From Streptomyces griseorubiginosus (lineage in GTDB: Bacteria > Actinomycetota > Actinomycetes > Streptomycetales > Streptomycetaceae): a stretch of 64,000 nt of DNA. The DNA is taken from positions 413,362 through 477,361 of the forward strand of contig NZ_KQ948736.1 in assembly GCF_001514195.1 (NCBI RefSeq), read 5' to 3'. Shown one piece after another: positions 33,664 to 41,395 of the stretch (position 1 is its first letter; each line of letters opens with the position of its first letter). The notes beneath the pieces are model-generated. The model was not told the DNA's origin. It made no database searches and saw nothing but the letters and a program-made list of their open reading frames with translations. Position numbers and translations under genes: made by a program.

Positions 33664-35001
33664 CTACTTAAGGTACGCGAGCCCCGGGTGGACCGCGGTG
33701 TACCCCTCGACCAGGCGGCGGGCGACGCCCACGGAGTCGACCAGCGGGTGCAGCGCGAAGGCCTTGACGGCGGTGGTGCGGGCGCCGGACTCGGCGGCGG
33801 CCAGCACCTCGCGCTCCACCGCCTTGACCGAGCAGACCAGGCCGGTGGCGTGGCCGGGCAGCGGGGCGACGGCCACCGGGTGGGCGCCGTTGGCGTCGAC
33901 CAGGCAGGGCACCTCGATCACGGCGTCGTCGTCGAGCACGGAGAGCGTGCGCCGGTTGCGGACGTTGAGGATCAGGGTGGTGCGCTCGTCGCGGGCGATG
34001 GCCCGCATCAGGGCGAGGGCGACCTTCTCGTAACCGCCGGAGAGGTCGTCGGCGTCGCGCTCGCCGGCGCCCGCGGTCTCCCGGTTCTCCGACATGTAGG
34101 TGGCCTCGCGCTCGGCGCGGGTGCGGTCCCAGGCGTCCAGGGCCTTCACCCCGGGGTCGCCGACCTCGTCGTAGAAGTGCGCCTGCTGGTCGGCGAGGAA
34201 GGCGCCGCGGGTCTTCTCGGCCTGCTGGTAGGCGCGCACGGCCTCGCGGTTGAAGTAGTAGTAGTGCAGGTACTCGTTGGGGATCGCGCCCAGGGACTGG
34301 AGCCAGTCGACACCGAAGAGCTTGCCCTCCTCGAAGGAGCCCAGCAGGTCCGGGTCGGCGAGCAGCCGGGGCAGTTCGTCGCGGCCCGCGATCTTCAGGC
34401 CGCGGACCCAGCCGAGGTGATTGAGGCCGACGTAGTCGATCCATGCCTCGTTGGGATTCGCGCCCAGCACGCGGGCGATACGGCGGCCGAGGCCGACCGG
34501 GGAGTCGCAGATGCCGATGACGCGGTCGCCGAGGTGGCGGGACATGGCCTCGGTGACCAGTCCGGCCGGGTTGGTGAAGTTGATGACCCAGGCCTCGGGG
34601 GCGAGCCGGGCCACCCGGCGGGCGATGTCGACGGCCACCGGGACCGTGCGCAGGCCGTAGGCGATGCCGCCGGCGCCGACGGTCTCCTGACCGAGGACGC
34701 CCTCGGCGAGCGCCACCCGCTCGTCGTTCGCCCGGCCCTCCAGGCCCCCGACACGAATCGCCGAGAAGACGAAGTCGGCGCCGCGCAGGGCCTCGTCGAG
34801 GTCGGTCGTCGCGGTCACCGCGGGGGCGTCGGGGACGCGTGCCGCCTGCTCGGCGAGCACCCGGGTCACCGCGGAGAGCCGGCGGCCGTCCAGGTCGTGC
34901 AGCACGACCTCGGTGACCCTGCCCTCGCCGCGGTCGCCCAGGAGGGCGCCGTACACGAGCGGCACGCGGAACCCGCCGCCGCCCAGAATCGTGAGCCTCA
35001 C
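33664..35001 (-). CDS. GH4 6-phospho-beta-glucosidase-type NAD-dependent glycosidase
   Basis: A 445-residue member of glycoside hydrolase family 4, which uses NAD and a divalent metal to cleave glycosides by an oxidation-elimination route and usually acts on 6-phospho-sugars. ILGGGGFRVP (5-14) is the NAD-binding loop. INFTNPAG (140-147), metal-binding C165 with DSP, and GLNHLGW with H195 are all present. GTG at 35001 overlaps the DeoR stop by four bases. There is no PTS gene in the window, so its phosphorylated substrate would have to come from a kinase such as the divergent PfkB gene. Confidence 0.9.
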   Translation of the reverse strand: MRLTILGGGGFRVPLVYGALLGDRGEGRVTEVVLHDLDGRRLSAVTRVLAEQAARVPDAPAVTATTDLDEALRGADFVFSAIRVGGLEGRANDERVALAEGVLGQETVGAGGIAYGLRTVPVAVDIARRVARLAPEAWVINFTNPAGLVTEAMSRHLGDRVIGICDSPVGLGRRIARVLGANPNEAWIDYVGLNHLGWVRGLKIAGRDELPRLLADPDLLGSFEEGKLFGVDWLQSLGAIPNEYLHYYYFNREAVRAYQQAEKTRGAFLADQQAHFYDEVGDPGVKALDAWDRTRAEREATYMSENRETAGAGERDADDLSGGYEKVALALMRAIARDERTTLILNVRNRRTLSVLDDDAVIEVPCLVDANGAHPVAVAPLPGHATGLVCSVKAVEREVLAAAESGARTTAVKAFALHPLVDSVGVARRLVEGYTAVHPGLAYLK

Positions 35002-35783
35002 TCTTGCACCTTTCCTGTCTCGACCACCTGGACACCCGCCTCCTCCAGTGAAGCGCGGGTGACCGGGTCGGCCGGGGCGTTCGTCACCACCACGTCCAGG
35101 TCCTCGGGACCACAGACCTTCGCCATCCCGGTACCCGGGAACTTGGCGGCGTCGGCGAGCAGGACGACCTTGTCACCGGCCTTGATCATGGCCCGTTTGA
35201 CCGGCACCTCGACGACCGTCGTGTCCATCACCTGCCCGCCGGGGCGCACTCCGCTGGTGCCGAGGAAGAGCCAGTCGGCGTGCAGCTGGCGCAGGTTGTC
35301 CTCGGTGAGGAAGCCGACCAGGCTGCGGTACTCCCGGCGCAGCATGCCGCCGAGCAGCACCAGCTCGATGCCCTCGTCGTCGGCGAGTTCCTCGTAGACC
35401 ACCAGGTTGCTGGTGATCACCGTGAGGCGGCGGCCGTGCAGCTGGCGGGCCAGCCGGTAGGCGGTGGTGCCGATGTCGAGCAGCACCGACTGGCCGTCGG
35501 TGACCATGGCGGCGGCCCGCTCGGCTATGGCGTCCTTCTCGGACACGCGCACCTCGGCGACCTCGGCGAAGGGCTGGTCGCCCTCCTCCACGACGGCGCC
35601 GCCGTGGACACGCGTGAGCAGGCCGTCCTCCTCGAGCTTGACCAGGTCGCGCCTGATCGTGGCGGGGCTCACACCCAGCTGCTCGGAGAGATCGGTCACG
35701 GACGCGGGACCACCGGAGCGCAGGGCCCGCAGGATGAGTTGGTGTCGTCGTTCTGCCAGCACGGCGTGAACACTACTCGTCAT
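34998..35783 (-). CDS. DeoR-family transcriptional repressor
   Basis: A 261-residue regulator. The N-terminal HTH is ASVTDLSEQLGVSPATIRRD, followed by the phospho-sugar-binding DeoR C-terminal domain with DIGTTAYRLA and LLADAAKFPG. DeoR proteins usually sense sugar phosphates, which fits the GH4 and kinase neighbours. ATG at 35783 is chosen; an in-frame TTG at 35789 is possible, and neither has a strong ribosome-binding site. It diverges from the PfkB/importer operon and probably controls both directions. Confidence 0.92.
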   Translation of the reverse strand: MTSSVHAVLAERRHQLILRALRSGGPASVTDLSEQLGVSPATIRRDLVKLEEDGLLTRVHGGAVVEEGDQPFAEVAEVRVSEKDAIAERAAAMVTDGQSVLLDIGTTAYRLARQLHGRRLTVITSNLVVYEELADDEGIELVLLGGMLRREYRSLVGFLTEDNLRQLHADWLFLGTSGVRPGGQVMDTTVVEVPVKRAMIKAGDKVVLLADAAKFPGTGMAKVCGPEDLDVVVTNAPADPVTRASLEEAGVQVVETGKVQE

Positions 35784-35849
35784 CTTCAATCAAATCCATG
35801 CTCAGTTCTGCTCGGGTATTGACCAATCTCTCGGAGCAGCGCACGATTC

Positions 35850-35880
35850 CCGTCATCGAAATTGACGAGTTTTGACGAGA
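35850..35880. promoter_or_regulatory. Candidate DeoR operator with TGACG half-sites
   Basis: In the 107-bp DeoR/kinase intergenic region, CGTCATCGAAATTGACG gives an inverted pair (CGTCA/TGACG). TTGACGAG-TT-TTGACGAG gives a direct repeat in the same stretch. Iterated half-sites of this kind are common DeoR targets; no experimental motif is known to me for this protein. Confidence 0.45.
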
Positions 35881-35890
35881 GGCTCTTCGC

Positions 35891-36907
35891 GTGGACGACG
35901 ACAGGCCCGACGTGCTCCTGACCGGGCTGCTCTTCTACGACCTCGTCCTCACCGGGCTCGGGAAGCCGCCGACACCCGGCGAGGAGATCTGGACGGCCGG
36001 CATGGGCTGCGGCCCCGGCGGCATCGCCAACCTGGCGGTCGCCGCGTCCCGCTTCGGCCTGCGCACCTCGCTGGCCACGGTCTTCGGCGACGACTTCTAC
36101 GGCGACCACTGCCGGGACGTGCTGTGCGACCAGGAGGACATCGACCTCTCGCTCTCCCGCACCGCGGACGGCTGGCCCACCCCCGTCACCGTCGCCCTCG
36201 CCTACGGCACCGACCGTGCCCTGGTCACCCACGGCCAGGAGCCGCCGTACTCCCAGGACGCGCTGATGGGCGACCCGCCCGAGGCGCGCACGGCCCTCGT
36301 CCACCTGGAGGCCGAGCCGCGCGCCTGGCTCGCCAAGGCGGCCGCGAACGGCACGGGCATCTACGCGGACGTCGGCTGGGACCCCACCCAGGAGTGGTCG
36401 AAGGACCTCCTGGACCAGCTGGCCCTGTGCCACGCCTTCCTCCCGAACGAGACCGAGGCGATGGCCTACACCCGCACCGACAGCGCGGTCGCGGCCCTCG
36501 GCACGCTCGCCGAGCTGGTGCCGGTGGCCGTGGTCACCCGCGGTGGTGACGGCGCGGTGGCCGTCGACCAGAGCACCGGCGAGTACGCGGACGTCCCGGC
36601 CCTCGGCGTCGGCGTCCTGGACGCGACCGGCGCCGGTGACGTCTTCGGCGCCGCGTTCGTCGCGGCCTCGCTGGGCGGCTGGCCCCTGGAGGAGCGGCTG
36701 CGGTTCGCCGTGCTCGCAGCCGGGCTCTCCGTCCAGCAGCACGGCGGGGCCCTCGCGGCCCCCGGCTGGTACGGCGTCGACCGCTGGTGGCGCTCACTGA
36801 CCGACCCCGAGCTGCGCAGGACGTACGGCTTCCTGACCGACCGGCTGCCGGCCGACGTCGGCCCGCCGGTGCACCACGCCCCGGTCACCCCGCCCCGGCC
36901 CCACTGA
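35891..36907 (+). CDS. PfkB-family carbohydrate kinase
   Basis: A 338-residue ribokinase-fold sugar kinase. GCGPGGIANLAVAASRFG is the substrate-side glycine motif. DATGAGDVFGAAF is the PfkB signature, with catalytic base D250. GTG at 35891 follows GAGAGG. It is the first gene of the divergent operon, just ahead of an ABC importer. It probably phosphorylates the imported sugar and so supplies the substrate of the GH4 enzyme and the inducer of DeoR (inference). The C-terminal 40 residues are Pro-rich. Confidence 0.9.
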   Translation: MDDDRPDVLLTGLLFYDLVLTGLGKPPTPGEEIWTAGMGCGPGGIANLAVAASRFGLRTSLATVFGDDFYGDHCRDVLCDQEDIDLSLSRTADGWPTPVTVALAYGTDRALVTHGQEPPYSQDALMGDPPEARTALVHLEAEPRAWLAKAAANGTGIYADVGWDPTQEWSKDLLDQLALCHAFLPNETEAMAYTRTDSAVAALGTLAELVPVAVVTRGGDGAVAVDQSTGEYADVPALGVGVLDATGAGDVFGAAFVAASLGGWPLEERLRFAVLAAGLSVQQHGGALAAPGWYGVDRWWRSLTDPELRRTYGFLTDRLPADVGPPVHHAPVTPPRPH

Positions 36908-36976
36908 CCCTCACAACGCCCCCACAGCCCGTCCCACACCCCTCAGCACCACGAACAGGAACAACAGGAGTGACCC

Positions 36977-38254
36977 GTGGACCTTTCACGTAGAGGCTTC
37001 CTCCAGGCCGCCGCGCTGACCGCGGCCGCCTCCGGACTGACCGTCGCCTGCGGCGGCGGCTCGGGCTCGGGCGGCACCAAGAACGGCAAGGACCTGACCT
37101 TGTGGTACTGGGGCGGCGCACTCAGCGACAAGGTGGTCGCCGAGGCCAAGACGCACTTCGCCGGCCAGGTCAAGCTGACGTCCGCCTCCATCGGCGGCGA
37201 CTTCAAGCAGAAGCTCACCACGACCCTCGCGGCGGGCACCTCCGTGCCCGACATCACCGGCATCAAGGGCGAGGACATCGCCTCGTTCCTGCCCAACGCC
37301 GGCCGCTTCCTCGACCTGAACGACCTCGGCTTCAAGAAGGTCTCCTCGCAGTACCTGGACTGGAAGACCAAGCTGGCCCAGACCGAGGACGGCAAGCAGA
37401 TCGGCTTCCCGATCGACATCGGCCCCACCGCGCTCTTCTACCGCGAGGACCTCTTCGCCAAGGGCGGGGTGGACACCGACCCCGCCAAGGTCGCCGAGCT
37501 CGTGAAGACCTGGGAGGACTACTTCCAGCTCGGTGTCCAGCTCCAGAAGAAGAATCCCGGCACCTACCTGGTCAACAACATCGGCTCCGTCTTCAACATC
37601 GCGGTCGGCCAGGGCAGCCAGCGGTTCATCGACAAGGACAACCACTTCATCGGCGACGGGGACCACATCCGCGCCGCGTGGACCACGGCGGTGCGCCCGT
37701 ACACCCTGGGCATCGACGCCAAGATCAACGACAACACCTGGAACGCCGCCGTCGGCAAGAACCTGCTCACCGAACTCGGCGCGGCCTGGCACGCGCTGGA
37801 CATCGAGCAGGCGGCGCCGCAGACCAAGGGCAAGTGGCGGGTCTGCGCCAACCCGGTCGGGCCGGCCAACCAGGGCGGCTCCTACCTGGCGCTGCCCAAG
37901 CAGTGCCGCAACCCCGAAGAGGCGTTCAAGATCATCAGCTGGATCCTGAGCCCCGCCAACGACGCCCGTGGCTTCACGGACGCCGCCATCTTCCCGGCCG
38001 CGCCCGCCGCGTACGCGATGCCGGCCATGACCGGCCCCGACGCCTTCTTCGGCGGACAGAAGATCATCGAGGTCTTCGGCCCGGCCGCCAAGGCCATCAA
38101 GGTGGCCTACGAGGCGCCCGCCGACGCCGCCGTCATGGCCCCCTTCATGACGGAACTGACCAACATCGAGGCCAAGGGCAAGAAGCCCGACGACGCCTGG
38201 AAGGACGCGGTCAGCCAGGCCAAGCAGATCGCCCGGCGGCAGGGGGTGAGCTGA
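36977..38254 (+). CDS. Sugar-binding lipoprotein of ABC importer (Tat type)
   Basis: A 425-residue family 1 solute-binding protein. The start MDLSRRGFLQAAALTAAASG is a clear twin-arginine signal ending in the lipobox LTVAC (C25). AGGAG lies upstream of GTG 36977. The mature part reads like an alpha-helical sugar-binding protein (TLWYWGGALSDKV). It is followed after one base by the permease genes. No ATPase is nearby. Confidence 0.93.
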   Translation: MDLSRRGFLQAAALTAAASGLTVACGGGSGSGGTKNGKDLTLWYWGGALSDKVVAEAKTHFAGQVKLTSASIGGDFKQKLTTTLAAGTSVPDITGIKGEDIASFLPNAGRFLDLNDLGFKKVSSQYLDWKTKLAQTEDGKQIGFPIDIGPTALFYREDLFAKGGVDTDPAKVAELVKTWEDYFQLGVQLQKKNPGTYLVNNIGSVFNIAVGQGSQRFIDKDNHFIGDGDHIRAAWTTAVRPYTLGIDAKINDNTWNAAVGKNLLTELGAAWHALDIEQAAPQTKGKWRVCANPVGPANQGGSYLALPKQCRNPEEAFKIISWILSPANDARGFTDAAIFPAAPAAYAMPAMTGPDAFFGGQKIIEVFGPAAKAIKVAYEAPADAAVMAPFMTELTNIEAKGKKPDDAWKDAVSQAKQIARRQGVS

Positions 38255-38255
38255 G

Positions 38256-39263
38256 GTGACGTCCCCTCCGGTCACCGGTCCCGCCGCGGTGCCCACGCAC
38301 CGCGGCGGGCCGGGCCCGGCCCGGTTCCGCCCGCGGCGCACCACGCCCGCGGGTGCGGCCCGGCCCAAGCGCCGGGGTCCGCTGGCGTACTGGCGGCAGT
38401 ACCTGGCGATCTCGCCGTTCTACCTGATCTTCGCCGCGTTCTCGTTCTTCCCGGTCTTCTACTCGCTGTACCTGGCCTTCCAGCGCTGGGACGGCCTGGG
38501 GAGCATGCAGTTCGTGGGGCTCCAGCAGTTCAGGTTCCTGTGGGACGACCCGGTGTTCTGGCTGTCGATCCGCAACACCCTGGTCATCTGGGTGCTGTCC
38601 ACCGTGCCGACCCTGTTCGGCGCCCTGACGCTGGCAACGCTGCTGCACTCGGTGCGGCGCTTCAAGGGCTTCTACCGCATCGCGCTGTACGTGCCGAACG
38701 TGACGTCGATCGTCGCGGTGGCGATCTTCTTCGGCGCGGTCTTCAGCAACAACTTCGGTCTGGTCAACGCGATCCTGGGCATGGTCGGCATCTCGCCGGT
38801 GCCGTGGCTGAGCAATCCGTGGCTGATCAAGGTGGTCATCTCGCTGCTGATGACCTGGCAGTGGACCGGCTACAACATGATCATCTACCTGGCCGGTCTC
38901 CAGGCGATCCCGGGCTCGATCTACGAGGCGGCGAAGATGGACGGCGCGGGCCCGATCCGCACGTTCTTCCAGATCACGATTCCGATCATGCGGCCGATCA
39001 TCCTGTTCACGGTCATCATCTCGACCATCAACGGACTCCAGAGCTTCAGCGAACCGCAGGTCCTGTTCGCCAGCAACGCCGCCAACGCGAACCTCGGCGG
39101 GCCGGGCCAGGCGGGTCTGACGACCTTGCTGTACTTCTACCAGTCGGCCTTCCTCAACAACGACTACGGCTACGGCGCGGCCATCGTGTGGGCCTTCTTC
39201 GTCCTGATCATCATCCTCGTCGCCGTCAACTGGCGCCTCACCACACGAGGGAGGAAGGCATGA
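38256..39263 (+). CDS. Sugar ABC transporter permease (MalF type)
   Basis: A 335-residue CUT1 permease with a 40-residue basic Pro-rich N-terminal tail and six membrane segments; the EAA loop is SIYEAAKMDGAGPIRTFFQI. GTG at 38256 follows AGCTGAG. It is coupled to the next gene by ATGA. Confidence 0.93.
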   Translation: MTSPPVTGPAAVPTHRGGPGPARFRPRRTTPAGAARPKRRGPLAYWRQYLAISPFYLIFAAFSFFPVFYSLYLAFQRWDGLGSMQFVGLQQFRFLWDDPVFWLSIRNTLVIWVLSTVPTLFGALTLATLLHSVRRFKGFYRIALYVPNVTSIVAVAIFFGAVFSNNFGLVNAILGMVGISPVPWLSNPWLIKVVISLLMTWQWTGYNMIIYLAGLQAIPGSIYEAAKMDGAGPIRTFFQITIPIMRPIILFTVIISTINGLQSFSEPQVLFASNAANANLGGPGQAGLTTLLYFYQSAFLNNDYGYGAAIVWAFFVLIIILVAVNWRLTTRGRKA

Positions 39264-40129
39264 CCGCCCTCGACACCGCGCGGCCGGCCTCGGGGGGCGG
39301 GAAACGCCGCCGCCCCAAGGGCCTCACGGCGCACGTCATCCTCGTCGTGGCCGTCCTGGTCTCGGTCTTCCCGTTCGCGTGGACGATCATCATGGCGACC
39401 AACACCACGCAGGACATCTACAAGAGCCCGCCGAAGTTCACCTTCGGCTCGCATCTGCTGGAGAACATCCGGCACGTGCTGAACACCATCGATTTCTTCG
39501 GGTCGATGCTCAACACGGTGATGGTCGCGACCGTCACCACCGTCCTGGTGCTGTTCATCGACTCCCTGGCGGCCTTCACCTTCGCCAAGTTCGACTTCCC
39601 AGGGCGCAAGATCCTCTTCGGCACGCTGCTGCTGTTCATGATGCTGCCGCTCCAGCTGGCGATCCTGCCGCAGTTCATCCTGATGTCGAAGATCGGCTGG
39701 GTGGGCATGCTCAAGGCACTGGCCCTGCCGTCCCTCGCCAACGCCTTCGGCATCTTCTGGCTGCACCAGTACATCCAGAACGGCGTGCCCGACGAACTCC
39801 TCGACGCCGCCCGCATCGACGGCGCCGGGTTCTTCCGGCAGTACTGGAACATCGCGCTGCCGATGATCAGGCCCGCGCTGTCGTTCCTCGCCATCTACGC
39901 CTTCGTCAACTGCTGGAACGACTACATCTGGCCGCTGGTCGTGCTGACCGACCCGGGCCACGTGACCCTCCAGGTGGAGCTGGCCCAGCTCAACGTCGGC
40001 CACACCACGGACTACAGCATGGTCATGGCCGGCGTGCTGATGGCGGCACTCCCCCTGGTCATCGTGTTCAGCATCTTCGCCCGCGGTTTCATCGCGGGTG
40101 CCACCGAGGGCGCGGTCCAGGGCACCTGA
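39260..40129 (+). CDS. Sugar ABC transporter permease (MalG type)
   Basis: A 289-residue CUT1 permease with six membrane segments; the EAA loop is ELLDAARIDGAGFFRQYWNI. ATG at 39260 has GAGGAAGG upstream and overlaps the MalF stop. It completes the importer that serves the glycosidase/phosphoesterase cluster. Confidence 0.93.
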   Translation: MTALDTARPASGGGKRRRPKGLTAHVILVVAVLVSVFPFAWTIIMATNTTQDIYKSPPKFTFGSHLLENIRHVLNTIDFFGSMLNTVMVATVTTVLVLFIDSLAAFTFAKFDFPGRKILFGTLLLFMMLPLQLAILPQFILMSKIGWVGMLKALALPSLANAFGIFWLHQYIQNGVPDELLDAARIDGAGFFRQYWNIALPMIRPALSFLAIYAFVNCWNDYIWPLVVLTDPGHVTLQVELAQLNVGHTTDYSMVMAGVLMAALPLVIVFSIFARGFIAGATEGAVQGT

Positions 40130-40143
40130 CGGGGTGCCGGGAG

Positions 40144-40456
40144 GAAGGGGGTGGGCGGTGAACCACACCAAGGTCCAGAGGGACGGCTCGCGCCGCGTCC
40201 AGGCAACCGGCGCACCGCCCCACGGCGGCCTCCACGCCCCGCGCAGGCCGCGGCCGCCCGCCAGGACACCCCGCACCGAGTCCACACCGGCCGGCCCACC
40301 GCGACAGGAAAGGGGGTGCGCGGTGAGCCACACCGGCTCGCGCCGCGTCCACGCAACCGACGCGCCGCTCCACCACGCTCCTGACCGGCGGCCCGCCGAA
40401 GCAACCCGCACCACCTCCGGCCCGGCCGGGCGGCCTGCGGGAGAAGGGGGTGGGCG
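40144..40456 (+). repeat. Repeated ribosome-binding-site/start cassettes ahead of the phosphodiesterase
   Basis: AAGGGGGTGNGCGGTGA occurs three times, at about 40145, 40310 and 40444, each followed by (G)TGA-start codon context and ACACC. The first two copies extend about 50 bp further (GCTCGCGCCGCGTCCANGCA and beyond) with high similarity. The third copy is the real ribosome-binding site and start of the phosphodiesterase gene, so the upstream copies look like tandem duplications of its 5' region. Confidence 0.7.
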
Positions 40457-40460
40457 GTGA
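40158..40460 (+). CDS. Possible small basic protein made of a duplicated start region
   Basis: A 100-residue Arg/Pro/Ala-rich reading frame that begins at GTG 40158 with AAGGGGG upstream and ends with a TGA overlapping the next start (GTGA), as in true operon neighbours. It contains two similar segments (VNHT...GSRRVQATGAP and VSHTGSRRVHATDAP), 55 codons apart in frame. No family is recognised. The good ribosome-binding site and coupling favour translation; the low complexity and origin from duplicated leader DNA argue for a chance frame. Confidence 0.35.
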   Translation: MNHTKVQRDGSRRVQATGAPPHGGLHAPRRPRPPARTPRTESTPAGPPRQERGCAVSHTGSRRVHATDAPLHHAPDRRPAEATRTTSGPAGRPAGEGGGR

Positions 40461-41395
40461 GTGACACCGTCGGCAAGGTGCTCGTCGTCGGGATGGACGG
40501 GCTGCGGTACGACCTGCTCACCCGCTCCCCGGCGGTGGCGCCCGTCCTGCACGGCCTGATGGCGGCGGGCGCCCACGGCACCAGCCTGCTGCCCTACGGC
40601 GAGGTGGACGGCCAGGCCCCGGACGGGCCGTCCACCAGCATGGCGTACACCGACTCCGGGCCCGGCTGGTCCAGCGTGCTGACCGGGGTGTGGCCCGACC
40701 GGCACGGCGTACGCGGCAACGACTTCGCGGGCGCCGACTACGCCCGCTACCCCGACTTCCTGAGCCGGGCCGGCACCGCCCGGCGCCGACTGCGCACCGC
40801 GGCCGCGGTGTCCTGGCCGGAGCTGATCAGGCGCGGCACCCTCGGCCCAGCCGTCGGCCGCCGGGTCCGCTACGACGGCGAGACCGACGGCTACGGCACC
40901 GCGGACCGCCTGGTCGCCCGCACCGCCGAGCGCTGGCTCACCCAGGACGACCCGGACGCCGTCTTCGTCTACTTCGGCGCCACCGACGAGGCCGCCCACG
41001 CCGAGGGCCCGCACAGCCCCGCCTACGACCGGGCCCTGCTCGCCCAGGACACCCACCTCGGGTGGCTCCTCGCGGCCGTCGAGACCCGGCGGCTGGACCC
41101 CGCCCGCGCCCGGGAGCGCTGGACCGTGCTGGTCACCACGGACCACGGGCACCTCGACACCGGCGGCCACGGCGGCGACACCCGCGCGGAGCGGGAGGTG
41201 TTCGTCGTGCTGGCCGAGCCCGGCATGGCGGGCGGCACCCGGCTCGACACCCCGCGCCTGGTCGACATCGCCCCCACCGTCCTGGACCGGCTCGGCGTCC
41301 GCATCGACCCGGCCTGGGGCCTCCAGGGCCGGGTCCTGCACGGCCACGGACAGTCCTGCCACGCCCCCGCACCACCGACTACGGAACGGTCATGA
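40457..41395 (+). CDS. Alkaline phosphatase superfamily / type I phosphodiesterase-like hydrolase
   Basis: A 312-residue cytoplasmic member of the nucleotide pyrophosphatase/phosphodiesterase group. The first metal site is VVGMDGLRYD, the nucleophile region is TDSGPGWSSVLTGVWPDRHG with a Ser/Thr nucleophile, FGATDEAAH is the next metal site, and VTTDHGHLDTGGHG supplies the remaining ligands. GTG at 40457 has AAGGGGG upstream. It lies between the importer and the beta-galactosidase, with ATGA coupling to the latter, suggesting removal of a phosphate or phosphodiester group from the imported glycan. Confidence 0.87.
   Translation: MSDTVGKVLVVGMDGLRYDLLTRSPAVAPVLHGLMAAGAHGTSLLPYGEVDGQAPDGPSTSMAYTDSGPGWSSVLTGVWPDRHGVRGNDFAGADYARYPDFLSRAGTARRRLRTAAAVSWPELIRRGTLGPAVGRRVRYDGETDGYGTADRLVARTAERWLTQDDPDAVFVYFGATDEAAHAEGPHSPAYDRALLAQDTHLGWLLAAVETRRLDPARARERWTVLVTTDHGHLDTGGHGGDTRAEREVFVVLAEPGMAGGTRLDTPRLVDIAPTVLDRLGVRIDPAWGLQGRVLHGHGQSCHAPAPPTTERS

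Noticed and set aside
29307..33671. Very long plus-strand open frame (about 1450 codons) across the fucosidase and mannosidase genes
   Set aside because: It is antisense to two clear glycosidases, is Gly/Val/Arg-rich without domains, and arises from third-position GC bias.
40098..40157. Extension of the small 100-residue frame into the permease gene
   Set aside because: It overlaps the permease coding end in another frame and has no ribosome-binding site.
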